A stretch of 64,000 nucleotides of DNA from Burkholderia sp. BCC1644 (lineage in GTDB: Bacteria; Pseudomonadota; Gammaproteobacteria; Burkholderiales; Burkholderiaceae). The notes beneath the pieces are model-generated. The model saw only the letters and a list, made by a program, of their open reading frames with translations, ran no database searches and was not told where the DNA came from. The stretch covers positions 1 through 64,000 of the forward strand of contig NZ_CADFEI010000028.1 of NCBI RefSeq assembly GCF_902833225.1. The letters are read 5' to 3'. The translations under genes and the position numbers were made by a program. The first letter of the stretch is position 1. The number at the start of each line of letters is the position of its first letter. Below, piece after piece: positions 17,320-25,500 of this stretch.

Positions 17320-18666
17320 CTACCCGTGCCGCAGGCAGAAGCGTGACGGGTCGCTCGCGGCGCCGTCCGGCACGATGACATCGCGCGCCTGCGCATCGAG
17401 CCGCCCGATCAGTTCGACGAAGCTCGCGACGCTGGCGGTCCGCAGCGGGTAGTACGCGATGTGGTGGCGTTCGCAGATGCGCTTGAGCAGGTTCATCGAA
17501 TCGTGATCGATGCAGTCGACCGGGAACACGACCATCTGCGCGCCCGGCAGCGCAGCGGCCAGCAGGCCCTTGCGATCCTCGATGCCACCGTCGTGCAGCG
17601 TCACTTCACCGCCTGACGCCTCGACGATCCGCCGGATCGCCCGGTTCGAACCGGGCCGCCCGCCGACGTAGACAACGCGCGTGCCCTGCAGCATCGACAG
17701 CGAATTCGCCGCCCGGTCGACCGGATCGTCCGCCGACGCCTGCACGGCCTGTTCGATCGCGCTCGCTTCGGCGCGCAGCGTCTTCACCATCGCCATCAGG
17801 TCGTCGAGCCGTGCGCGCATCGCACGGGCGCTCGCCTGTTCCGCGGCGATCCGCTGCTCGGCGGCTTCGCGGCGGCTGGTGTGCAGCGCGAGCCGTTCGT
17901 CGCGCGCGGCTAGCGCCTCGCGCAGTTCATGCACTTCGTCGCGCAACGCGCTTTCGGCGGCCAGCGGCTGCGCGTGGTGGCGCGCGTGGAGCGCATCCCG
18001 TTCCTGTAGCGCCGCGTCGCGCTGCGTGCTCATCTCGTGCAGGCGCGCCTGCTGCCGTTCGACCTTCGCGTGCAGTTCCGCATTCTCTTCCTCCAGCGCG
18101 ACCAGCCGCCGGATATCGGCGCGATTGGCCGCGCCGACCAGATGCGACAGCATGTGCAGGTCGCCGAATGCGGCCTGGCGCACGCCCATCGTCGTGCGCG
18201 GATGCGTCATCAGCGCCCAGTACGCGGGCGGAATGTCGCCGCTCTTGAGCGCTTCCTGCCAGCGCGCGAGCAGTTCATCCGCGTCCTTTGCCTGGTCGAA
18301 CGCGCGTATCGCGCCCGCATAGCGTTCGTCGAGCGCCTTGTGCAATGCCTTCGCGCCGGCCGTGCCGTCGATCGCGAGCTCGACGGCCGCGTGATGGATT
18401 TCGAGGTCGGTCGCACGTTGCCGGTCGAGGTCGGTGAACTTCGGCACGAGCTTGCGCAGTTCGTGCGTGGTCAGGCAGGTGCCGATGATCGAGCAGTGCA
18501 GGTTCGCATCGAGTTCGGACAGGCGCGTGCGGCGCTTCAACTCGACCTGTTGCGCGCGGGACGGCGCGCAGCACGCGTCGATCCGCGCGCCGGCGGCCGC
18601 GGACGGATGGCCGCCCGGCGACGAGAGATCCGCCGTGCGGGCAAGGCGAAAGGGCGGAGCGTGCAT
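17320..18666 (-). CDS. DUF2325 domain protein with long coiled coil
   Basis: 448 residues. The first ~50 are poorly ordered. Then comes an alpha-helical region (HCSIIGTCLTTHELRKL onward), then about 120 residues of heptad-rich coiled coil around ALEEENAELHAKVERQQ, and a C-terminal DUF2325 domain of about 90 residues. That domain shows RVVYVGGRPGSNRAIRRIVE, VVFPVDCIDHDSMNLLK and YYPLRTASVASF. DUF2325 has no established function that I can state. A ModE-like box lies 52 bases before the start, overlapping a candidate -35/-10, so the gene appears to be molybdate-regulated. It ends convergently with the modE-like gene. Confidence 0.85.
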   Translation of the reverse strand: MHAPPFRLARTADLSSPGGHPSAAAGARIDACCAPSRAQQVELKRRTRLSELDANLHCSIIGTCLTTHELRKLVPKFTDLDRQRATDLEIHHAAVELAIDGTAGAKALHKALDERYAGAIRAFDQAKDADELLARWQEALKSGDIPPAYWALMTHPRTTMGVRQAAFGDLHMLSHLVGAANRADIRRLVALEEENAELHAKVERQQARLHEMSTQRDAALQERDALHARHHAQPLAAESALRDEVHELREALAARDERLALHTSRREAAEQRIAAEQASARAMRARLDDLMAMVKTLRAEASAIEQAVQASADDPVDRAANSLSMLQGTRVVYVGGRPGSNRAIRRIVEASGGEVTLHDGGIEDRKGLLAAALPGAQMVVFPVDCIDHDSMNLLKRICERHHIAYYPLRTASVASFVELIGRLDAQARDVIVPDGAASDPSRFCLRHG

Positions 18667-18718
18667 GTTGACCTCTATCCGGCACGATCGGACCGGAGAC
18701 GGATGCGCGAAAGATCTG

Positions 18719-18742
18719 CGAAATATACCACGGAATATAACG
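18719..18742 (-). promoter_or_regulatory. ModE-like box 4, DUF2325 gene promoter
   Basis: 24-bp imperfect palindrome; on the minus strand it begins CGTTATATTCC and ends GGTATATTTCG. A candidate promoter on that strand, TTTACC, 16 bases, TATATT, overlaps it, so binding would block transcription. Confidence 0.6.
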
Positions 18743-18796
18743 GGGTAAATTCCGGGGAAACCACCGGGTGGCGCCGGGCGGCGCCGGGTGGCGCGG

Positions 18797-19336
18797 TCAG
18801 CAGAGCGCCGTCGAACGGTCGGTTTGCGGCAGCGCGGCCGGTGCCGCGGGCGAAACGGGGAGCGATGGCGGCGCGTGGCGCGCCATCACGGATTCGACGC
18901 ACAGCCCGACGAACAGCACGTCGACGCGCTCCAGCGCAGCGACCGCGTCGCGCATGGCGGCCGGGTCGTTGCTGAACGAATCGGAAAACACGTCGTCGCG
19001 CGTGCGTTCGAGGCCGCGCGCTTGACCGATCGCGCGTTCGAGGTCGGGCAGACGCGTGAAGCGGGCGGCGCGTGCTTCGTGTTCGAGCGTCGCCAGCAGT
19101 TCACGAAAGCCCAGCGCCGACAATGCTTCGTCCGGCATCGCGTCGGCGTGTGCGGACGAGAGCATCCGGATGAAACGCACGATGCTGCCGCGCAGGCGCC
19201 GGAACGCATCGACGACATCCGTGACCTGCTGCGCCCGCGCGTCGCTCGACAACGGCTTGAGTGCGCGGATCTTGCGCGCAATCGGCTGTTCCCGAGCGGT
19301 ACGCGGCGGGGCGCGATCCGTCGACGTGCGGGCCAT
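18797..19336 (-). CDS. hypothetical protein, helical
   Basis: 179 residues with no family I recognise. Residues about 25-150 look all-alpha with Arg/Leu heptads (VTDVVDAFRRLRGSIVRFIRML, ELLATLEHEARAARF), followed by a Pro/Ala-rich tail. The start at 19336 is chosen because the upstream in-frame codons run through the motB terminator. A ModE-like box ends 26 bases before it, so it shares control with the DUF2325 gene. The helical pattern is vaguely like small signalling or response proteins but this is not evidence of function. Confidence 0.65.
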   Translation of the reverse strand: MARTSTDRAPPRTAREQPIARKIRALKPLSSDARAQQVTDVVDAFRRLRGSIVRFIRMLSSAHADAMPDEALSALGFRELLATLEHEARAARFTRLPDLERAIGQARGLERTRDDVFSDSFSNDPAAMRDAVAALERVDVLFVGLCVESVMARHAPPSLPVSPAAPAALPQTDRSTALC

Positions 19337-19361
19337 GCAGTTTCTCCGGGTGGGCAGGTAT

Positions 19362-19385
19362 CGATATATTCTACGGAATATATCG
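19362..19385 (-). promoter_or_regulatory. ModE-like box 5, perfect palindrome
   Basis: Ten-base arms CGATATATTC and GAATATATCG around a 4-base centre, the most symmetrical of the five. It sits between the motB terminator and the start of the hypothetical gene at 19336. Confidence 0.65.
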
Positions 19386-19392
19386 GGTACGC

Positions 19393-19433
19393 AAAAAAAA
19401 AGACGACACCGTGCCGCGCGGCAGGGTGTCGTC
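19393..19433 (-). terminator. rho-independent terminator of motAB
   Basis: On the minus strand: a 9-bp outer stem (GACGACACC with GGTGTCGTC), inner G/C pairs, then nine T. It is preceded by a small GGCC hairpin that also occurs before the terminator at 22.8 kb. Confidence 0.9.
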
Positions 19434-19456
19434 AACGGCCTGAAAGGCCGCGCTCG

Positions 19457-20428
19457 TCAGTTGATCGTTGCCGGGTGCTGCCGCGCGAGCGCGACCGGCG
19501 GGACGGCTGGCCGGATGCCGGGTGTCTCGTCGACGGTCGTGCGTCCACCGTCGCGAAAGAACGCCTGTTCGGCGGCATTGTTCATGACGAGGATGCTGAT
19601 GCGGCGATTGGTCGGCTCGTCCGCCACGTTCCGGTCGAGCGGCAGCACATCCGCGAGCCCGCGCACCTGCAGCAGCTTTGCTTCCCGCAACCCGCCGGCG
19701 ACCAGCGCGCGCCGCGCGGCGTTCGCGCGATCGCTGGACAGTTCCCAGTTCGAATAGCCGTTCGGGCCGTCGGGATACGGTGTCGAATCGGTATGCCCGG
19801 CGATCGACACGCGGTTTTCGACGTCGTCGAGCGCCGCGCCGACCTGCGTGAGAATCGCGGTCGCATAGCTTTCCGGTTGCGAACTGCCTGATGCAAACAT
19901 CGGGCGCTTGAGCGAATCGACGATCTCGATGCGCAGGCCCTCGTGGGTGATCGCGATCCGGATCTGGTCCTGGTAGGCGCGCAACGACGGACTCTGTGCG
20001 ATCGCCGCGGTCAGCTTCGCCTTCAGGCGTTCGAGCTTTTGCGTATCGACGATGCTCGCGAGCGCCGTGGGCGAGCTGGCCGGCACCGGTTGCGCTTTCG
20101 CGTTGATTGCCGGCGCGGGGTCCGACAGGTCGCGGCCGCCGCCTTGCACGACACTCGGACGCGGTGCCTGCGCATCTTTCCCGCCCGACAGGAGCGTCGA
20201 CAGCGGCGTGTTGAAGTAGTCCTCGATCCCCTGCTTGTCGTACTTCGAGACCGAGCCGAGCAGCCACATCAGCAGGAAGAACGCCATCATCGCCGTGACG
20301 AAATCGGCGTAGGCGATTTTCCATGCGCCGCCGTGGTGGGCGTCGTGGTCCTCGCCTTTCTTGCGGCGCACGACGACGAGCGACGGCGATGCGGACTGTT
20401 TCGACGAACTGGAGCGATGGTCGGCCAT
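19457..20428 (-). CDS. motB: flagellar stator protein MotB
   Basis: 323 residues. Stator subunit that anchors MotA to peptidoglycan. The cytoplasmic N-terminus ends in AWKIAYADFVTAMMAFFLLMW, the single membrane helix with the proton-binding Asp42 (Asp32 in E. coli). A plug/linker region follows, then the OmpA-like peptidoglycan-binding domain with VSIAGHTDSTPY and NWELSSDRANAARRAL. It follows motA by 27 bases. No che or flagellin genes are near, so this is an isolated motAB pair, possibly a second stator set. Confidence 0.96.
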   Translation of the reverse strand: MADHRSSSSKQSASPSLVVVRRKKGEDHDAHHGGAWKIAYADFVTAMMAFFLLMWLLGSVSKYDKQGIEDYFNTPLSTLLSGGKDAQAPRPSVVQGGGRDLSDPAPAINAKAQPVPASSPTALASIVDTQKLERLKAKLTAAIAQSPSLRAYQDQIRIAITHEGLRIEIVDSLKRPMFASGSSQPESYATAILTQVGAALDDVENRVSIAGHTDSTPYPDGPNGYSNWELSSDRANAARRALVAGGLREAKLLQVRGLADVLPLDRNVADEPTNRRISILVMNNAAEQAFFRDGGRTTVDETPGIRPAVPPVALARQHPATIN

Positions 20429-20455
20429 GGCGTGTTCCGTATCCTCGCGTATCCG

Positions 20456-21325
20456 TTACGCGGCCTTGGGCGACTTCGTCGCGCGGACGGCGTCGTCGAG
20501 TTCCTTGAAGCTCGGGCGATCGGCGGTGAACAGCACCTTGCGGCCGAACTCCACCGCCACCGATGGCGCGTAGCCGCTCATCGACGCGAGCAGCACGGCC
20601 TTCACGCACTGGAACGGCTTGGCCGCGGCGCGGCCCTTCGCGTTGAGCAGATCCGCGAGCGGCCCGACGAAGCCATACGCGAGCAGGATGCCGAGGAACG
20701 TGCCGACGAGCGCGCCGGCGATCATCTTGCCGAGCACGGCGGGCGGCGCGCCGACGGAGCCCATCGTGTGCACGACGCCCATCACCGCGGCGACGATGCC
20801 GAACGCCGGCAGGCCGTCGGCCATCTTCTGGATCGCATTGGCCGCGACCGACGCTTCCGCATGGTGCGTGTGCAGTTCCTCATCCATCAGGTCCTGCATC
20901 TCCAGCACGTTCACGTTGCCGCTCGACATCATCCGCAGGTAGTCGACGATGAAGTCGAGCAGGTGATGGTCTTCGAGCACATGCGAATACTTCTGGAACA
21001 GCGGGCTTTGTTCGGGGGCATCGACGTCGGCCTCGAGCGCCATCATGCCGTCCTTGCGCGCCTTCTGCAGCAGTTCGTACAGCAGCGCGATCAGTTCGAC
21101 GTATTGCTGCTTCGTATAGCCGCCGCCCTTGAAGCAGGTCGGCAGGCTCTTGATGGTCTTCTTCAGTGTCGTGACCGGATTGCTGACGACGAACGCACCC
21201 AGCGCGGCGCCGAAAATGCACAGCAGTTCGAACGGTTGCAGCAAGGCCGGCAAATGGCCGCCCACGCCGACAAAGCTGCCGATCACCGACGCGATCACGA
21301 CGATCCACCCGATGGCTACAAACAT
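20456..21325 (-). CDS. motA: flagellar stator protein MotA
   Basis: 289 residues with four membrane helices. The cytoplasmic loop contains ARKDGMMALE, with the Arg and Glu that contact FliG in the rotor (Arg90 and Glu98 in E. coli numbering). The prolines at the channel are present in DGLPAFGIVAAVMG and YGFVGPLADLL. ATG 21325 is chosen because the first helix MFVAIGWIVVIA begins there; an upstream extension is not hydrophobic. The 514-bp upstream gap holds an Anr/FNR-like box but no convincing sigma-28 promoter. Confidence 0.96.
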   Translation of the reverse strand: MFVAIGWIVVIASVIGSFVGVGGHLPALLQPFELLCIFGAALGAFVVSNPVTTLKKTIKSLPTCFKGGGYTKQQYVELIALLYELLQKARKDGMMALEADVDAPEQSPLFQKYSHVLEDHHLLDFIVDYLRMMSSGNVNVLEMQDLMDEELHTHHAEASVAANAIQKMADGLPAFGIVAAVMGVVHTMGSVGAPPAVLGKMIAGALVGTFLGILLAYGFVGPLADLLNAKGRAAAKPFQCVKAVLLASMSGYAPSVAVEFGRKVLFTADRPSFKELDDAVRATKSPKAA

Positions 21326-21839
21326 GATTACCTCATCCGCGACTAGCGCTGCTGCATCTGTTTTGGAAAAGCGAGCGGGATGCCTGGCGGTCTCGCTCAC
21401 TACCCGCAACGGCGCCGGATCGCTGCGTGTCGGGTGCGATCCGGGCGGTCGTCCCGATGCGTCGCAACGCGATGCCCGTCGGCGGGTGTTGATGCAATAA
21501 CGGCGATCGTCGGGACGACTGAACCCGTGATTCCACGTATCGCGCGTGATTCACGCCCCGGCACACGTTTGCGGGCGGCGATGTGCGCGACTTTCTTGAT
21601 CGAGGTCAAAAAGTGCGCGGCCTTCGCGTGGAGTTCCGTATCGATGCGGCCCGGAAGGGGGGGCGACAGTCGTAACGCTCCCCGTGAAAGCTTCATCGCG
21701 GGATGCCGGGGAACGCGGCGCGCATCGTCGGCCGGACGGCGGGGCCGCGCGCCGGCAGGGTTTTCATCAGGACATCCGGAGCGCCGCGCGATCCATCATG
21801 GCGAAGGTACTGTCTTGGCAAACCGCAGGAGGGCACCCC
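21326..21839. other. 514-bp gap between divergent motA and patatin genes
   Basis: No credible gene. It holds an Anr/FNR-like box at 21596-21609 and the start signals of both flanking genes. The minus strand has GCCGTTAT near 21505, a weak match to a flagellar sigma-28 -10, but no -35 partner. Confidence 0.55.
21596..21609. promoter_or_regulatory. Anr/FNR-like box
   Basis: TTGAT-CGAG-GTCAA matches the FNR/Anr consensus TTGAT-N4-ATCAA with one mismatch. It lies about 270 bases from motA and 230 bases from the patatin gene. Confidence 0.4.
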
Positions 21840-22724
21840 GTGACTCCCGATCCCACTCCCTCGACCGCCTTCGTGTTCGCCGGCGGCGGCAGCCTTGGCG
21901 CGATCGAGGTCGGCATGCTCCGCGAGCTGGTCGCGAGCGGCGAACGGCCCAATTGCGTCGTCGGCGCGTCGGCGGGCGCGATCAATGCGGCCTATTTCGC
22001 CGGCCGGCCGGACGCGGACGGCGTCGCGATGCTCGCCGCGCTGTGGTGCCGGATCCGCCGCCAGGACGTCATGCCGTTCTCGATGCGCAGCATCGTCGCG
22101 ATGCTGCTGCGCAACCGGCCGCATCTGGTCGAGGCCGATGCGCTGCGCTTCCTGCTGGAACAGAACCTGCCGTACCAGCGGATCGAGCAGGCCGCGCTGC
22201 CGCTCCACATCGTCGCGACCGACGTGCTGAGCGGCCGCGAAGTCGTGCTGTCCGCCGGCCCGGTCGTGGATGCCGTGCAGGCCAGCGCGGCGATTCCCGG
22301 CGTGTTTCCGTCGGTCAGCATCGGCGGCGTGGAACTCGTCGACGGCGGCGTCGCGAACAATACGCCGATCTCCGTGGCGATCGCGCTCGGCGTCAAGCGG
22401 ATCGTCGTGCTGCCGGCCGGGTTCGCCTGTGCGTTGCGCGCACCGCCGCGCAGCGCGATCGCGCATGCGACGCACGCGCTGACGCTCGTGATCGCGCGGC
22501 AACTGGTGCGCGATCTGGAACTGTATGCGGCGCGCGCGCAAATCCACGTCGTGCCGCCGCTCTGTCCGCTCGACGTGTCGTCATACGATTACTCGCAGTG
22601 CGCGCACCTGATCGACAAGGCCGCGGAACGCACGCGCGCGTGGATCGATGGGGGCGGGCTCGCGCAGTGCGAGATTCCCGGCCCGCTGCACGAGCACGAT
22701 CACGCCGCGGCGCTGTCGCATTGA
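21840..22724 (+). CDS. patatin-like phospholipase
   Basis: 294 residues. All patatin catalytic elements are visible: the oxyanion loop AGGGSLGAIEVG, the Ser nucleophile in VVGASAGAINAAYF, and the Asp of the Ser-Asp dyad in VDGGVANNTP. The GTG at 21840 is chosen because AGGAGGG sits six bases upstream and homology starts right after; an ATG at 21798 would add 14 residues. There is no signal peptide, so it is a cytoplasmic or membrane-associated lipase, or an injected one. It is separated from the next gene by a terminator for the opposite strand. Confidence 0.9.
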   Translation: MTPDPTPSTAFVFAGGGSLGAIEVGMLRELVASGERPNCVVGASAGAINAAYFAGRPDADGVAMLAALWCRIRRQDVMPFSMRSIVAMLLRNRPHLVEADALRFLLEQNLPYQRIEQAALPLHIVATDVLSGREVVLSAGPVVDAVQASAAIPGVFPSVSIGGVELVDGGVANNTPISVAIALGVKRIVVLPAGFACALRAPPRSAIAHATHALTLVIARQLVRDLELYAARAQIHVVPPLCPLDVSSYDYSQCAHLIDKAAERTRAWIDGGGLAQCEIPGPLHEHDHAAALSH

Positions 22725-22813
22725 AGGTTGCCCGCGCGTCGTGGCAACTCACGGCCGACGAACGTGGATTGCCGGGCCGCCGGGCGCTCTCCGCGGAATT
22801 CCGCGAAGCACGC

Positions 22814-22852
22814 AAAAAAAAAGCGGCACCGTGCGATTCGCCACGGTGCCGC
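22814..22852 (-). terminator. rho-independent terminator of the gbuA/aldehyde dehydrogenase operon
   Basis: On the minus strand an 11-bp perfect stem (GCGGCACCGTG with CACGGTGCCGC) is followed by nine T. The sequence between the stop codon and this stem closely matches the corresponding stretch after motB. Confidence 0.92.
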
Positions 22853-22876
22853 CAACGGCCTGAACGGCCGCACTGG

Positions 22877-24358
22877 TCAGTCGATCGCGCGCATCGCGTG
22901 GCGCAGTTCCTGATAGCTGCGCAGCCCCGCGACGCCGAGTTCGCGGCCGATCCCGCTGAGCCCGAAGCCGCCCCAGCACACGTGCGGATAGATGAGCTGC
23001 GGTGCATTGATCCACACGAGCCCCGCGCGCACGCGCTGCTGGAATTGCCTCGCGATACCTGCATCGCGCGTCACGACGGTCGCGACGAGCCCGTAGCGCG
23101 TGTCGTTCGCGAGCGCGATGGCCTCGTCGTCGGTGCGGAACGATTTCACGCACGCGACGGGGCCGAACACTTCGTCGGTCCACAGCGGGTTGTCGGCCGC
23201 CGGCTCGGCGATCACGGCGGGTGCCATGAAGAAGCCGGCACCGCAGGCCTCCGTCACCCGGCCGCTGAAGGCGACGCGTGCGCCCGCATCGATGCCCTGC
23301 TGAAGCATCGCTTCGACGCGCGTACGCTGCGCGGCCGAGATCAGCGGCCCCATCGCGACCTGTTCCGCGGCGGGCGGCGCGACGACGAGCGCACGCACGG
23401 CCGTCTCGAACGCGGCCATGAAGCTGCGGTACACGCTGTCGTGCACGAGGATGCGCGCGGTGGCCGAGCACATCTGGCCCGCGTTCGTGAACGCGCCCGC
23501 GACCGCGAGCGACACCGCGACGTCGAGATCGGCGTCGTCGCGCACGATCAGCGACGACTTGCCGCCGAGTTCGAGCGTCACGCGCTTCATGTCGACAGCG
23601 GCGGCCTGCATGACCTTGCGTCCGGCCGCCGTGCTGCCCGTAAACGAAATCTTGTCGATCAGCGGATGCGCGGTCAGCGCCGCGCCGACCTCGGCGCCGC
23701 CGTTCACCACGTTGACGACGCCGGCCGGCACACCGGCTTCGGCAACGATCTCGAGCAGCGCGTGCTCGGTCGGCGATGTGAGTTCGGACGGCTTCAGCAC
23801 GACCGCGCAGCCGGCCGCGAGCGCGGGCGCGAGCTTCCACGCGGTCGTGACCATCGGGAAGTTCCACGGCATGACGAGCGCCGCGACGCCGACCGCGTCG
23901 TAAAAGCGTTCGGCCGTGACGGCGTCGCTCGGCAGCGCGACCGGTTCGGCCGCGAACAGCGCCGGGTCTTCGCACAGCTTTGCGTAGTACGCGAACGTGG
24001 CGGCGACGTCGCCGACGTCGGCCTCGGCCTCGAACGGCGGCTTGCCGCTGACCTGCATCTGCAGCGCGGCCAGGCGATCGCGCGACGCTTCGACGCGCGC
24101 GGCGATTGTCGCGAGCACGCGGCCGCGTTCGGCCGGCGGCGTGTCGCGCCAGCGGGCGAATGCGTCGCGCGCGGCGCGCACCGCGGCGTCGACGTGCGCG
24201 GCCGTCGCGAATTCCTGCCAGCCGATCGCGTTGCCGGTCGACGCGTCGAAGATCGGCGCGCCAGCCGTGTCGGAATGCGTATGCACGGGCTGGCCGGCGA
24301 TGTGCGCGGCGGGCAGCACGAACGTCGCGGCGGAAGGGGAAAGCTCGGCGGTAGACAT
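22877..24358 (-). CDS. aldehyde dehydrogenase (4-guanidinobutyraldehyde / aminobutyraldehyde type)
   Basis: NAD(P)-dependent aldehyde dehydrogenase, 493 residues. Conserved elements: VGVAALVMPWNFPMVTTAWK, FTGSTAAGRKVMQAA, the general base Glu in VTLELGGKS, the catalytic Cys in FTNAGQMCSATAR, and DEVFGPVACV. The start at 24358 is preferred to 24367 because AGGA is then 8 bases upstream. It lies 28 bases downstream of gbuA in the same operon. In Pseudomonas an aldehyde dehydrogenase oxidises 4-guanidinobutyraldehyde to the substrate of GbuA, so the same step is inferred here; betaine aldehyde or gamma-aminobutyraldehyde are alternatives. Confidence 0.88.
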   Translation of the reverse strand: MSTAELSPSAATFVLPAAHIAGQPVHTHSDTAGAPIFDASTGNAIGWQEFATAAHVDAAVRAARDAFARWRDTPPAERGRVLATIAARVEASRDRLAALQMQVSGKPPFEAEADVGDVAATFAYYAKLCEDPALFAAEPVALPSDAVTAERFYDAVGVAALVMPWNFPMVTTAWKLAPALAAGCAVVLKPSELTSPTEHALLEIVAEAGVPAGVVNVVNGGAEVGAALTAHPLIDKISFTGSTAAGRKVMQAAAVDMKRVTLELGGKSSLIVRDDADLDVAVSLAVAGAFTNAGQMCSATARILVHDSVYRSFMAAFETAVRALVVAPPAAEQVAMGPLISAAQRTRVEAMLQQGIDAGARVAFSGRVTEACGAGFFMAPAVIAEPAADNPLWTDEVFGPVACVKSFRTDDEAIALANDTRYGLVATVVTRDAGIARQFQQRVRAGLVWINAPQLIYPHVCWGGFGLSGIGRELGVAGLRSYQELRHAMRAID

Positions 24359-24386
24359 GAGGTTCATCCTGTCGAGATCGGTCGGG

Positions 24387-25337
24387 TTAGCGGTAGGCGA
24401 CGCCCGGCATCACGCAGAGCATCTCGAACGCGAGGTTCGCGCCCGTGAGCGCGGTGGTGCCGGCCGGATCGTACGGCGGCGACACTTCGACGAGGTCCGC
24501 ACCGACGATGTTCAGGCCCTTCATCCCGCGGATGATTTCCAGGCCCTGCTGCACGGTGAGGCCGCCGATTTCCGGCGTGCCGGTGCCGGGCGCGAACGAC
24601 GGGTCGAGGCCGTCGATGTCGAAGCTCAGGTAGACCGGCGTGTCGCCGACGCGTTCGCGCACCTGCGCCATCAGCGGCACGAGCGACTTGTTCCAGCATT
24701 CCTCGGCCTGCACGACGGTGAAGCCCTGCTGGCGGCACCAGTCGAAATCGTCCGCGTGGTAGCCGGTGCCGCGCAGGCCGATCTGCGTGACCTTGTCGCA
24801 TTGCAGCAGCCCGTCTTCCACCGCGCGGCGGAACGGCGTGCCGTGCGCGATCTTCTCGCCGAACATCGTGTCGTTCACGTCCGCATGCGCGTCGATGTGG
24901 ACGACGGCGACCTTGCCGTACTTCTTGTGCAGCGCGCGCAGGATCGGCCACGCGATCGTGTGATCGCCGCCGAGCGTGATCGGCCGGCAGCCGTTCGCGA
25001 CGATCTCGTCGTACGCCTCTTCGATGCGGCGCACCGAGTCCTTCAGGTCGTACGGGTTGGTCGCGACGTCGCCGATGTCGGCCACCTGCAGCGAATCGAA
25101 GGGTGCTGCGCGCGTGGCCATGTTGTACGGGCGCAGCAGCACGGATTCGGTACGGATCTGGCGCGGGCCGAAGCGCGAGCCCGAGCGGTTCGAGGTGCCG
25201 AGGTCGAGCGGCACGCCGACGAAGCACACGTCGAGGCCGTCGGTCGTCGCGGCCTGCGGCAGCCGCATCATCGTGGCGATGCCGCCAAAGCGCGGCATTT
25301 CGTTGCCGCCCATCGGTTGATTGAGTTCGCGGGGCAT
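24387..25337 (-). CDS. gbuA: guanidinobutyrase (agmatinase family)
   Basis: Ureohydrolase that splits 4-guanidinobutyrate into 4-aminobutyrate and urea. 316 residues. Mn2+ ligands are in GGDHTIAWP, HIDAHADVND and LSFDIDGLDPSFAPGTGTPE. The N-terminus with QPMGGNEMPRFGGIATMMRLP split across residues 7-27 follows the Pseudomonas GbuA pattern more than agmatinase (SpeB). AGGAGA precedes ATG 25337. It is the first gene of a two-gene operon with the aldehyde dehydrogenase. Agmatinase activity cannot be excluded from sequence. Confidence 0.87.
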   Translation of the reverse strand: MPRELNQPMGGNEMPRFGGIATMMRLPQAATTDGLDVCFVGVPLDLGTSNRSGSRFGPRQIRTESVLLRPYNMATRAAPFDSLQVADIGDVATNPYDLKDSVRRIEEAYDEIVANGCRPITLGGDHTIAWPILRALHKKYGKVAVVHIDAHADVNDTMFGEKIAHGTPFRRAVEDGLLQCDKVTQIGLRGTGYHADDFDWCRQQGFTVVQAEECWNKSLVPLMAQVRERVGDTPVYLSFDIDGLDPSFAPGTGTPEIGGLTVQQGLEIIRGMKGLNIVGADLVEVSPPYDPAGTTALTGANLAFEMLCVMPGVAYR

Positions 25338-25500
25338 GGGGCCGTCTCCTTTTTCTGAGGTAAAGCGATCGGCCGATGGTAGAGGAGAACGCCCGCGCGA
25401 AGATTTTGAAGTCGCAACGTTTACATCGACGGGTCTCGATGCGAGTGGCGCCGCCGCATCGACGCCGTGCAACCGGAGCCGGCCGCGCCGCCGGGGTGGC

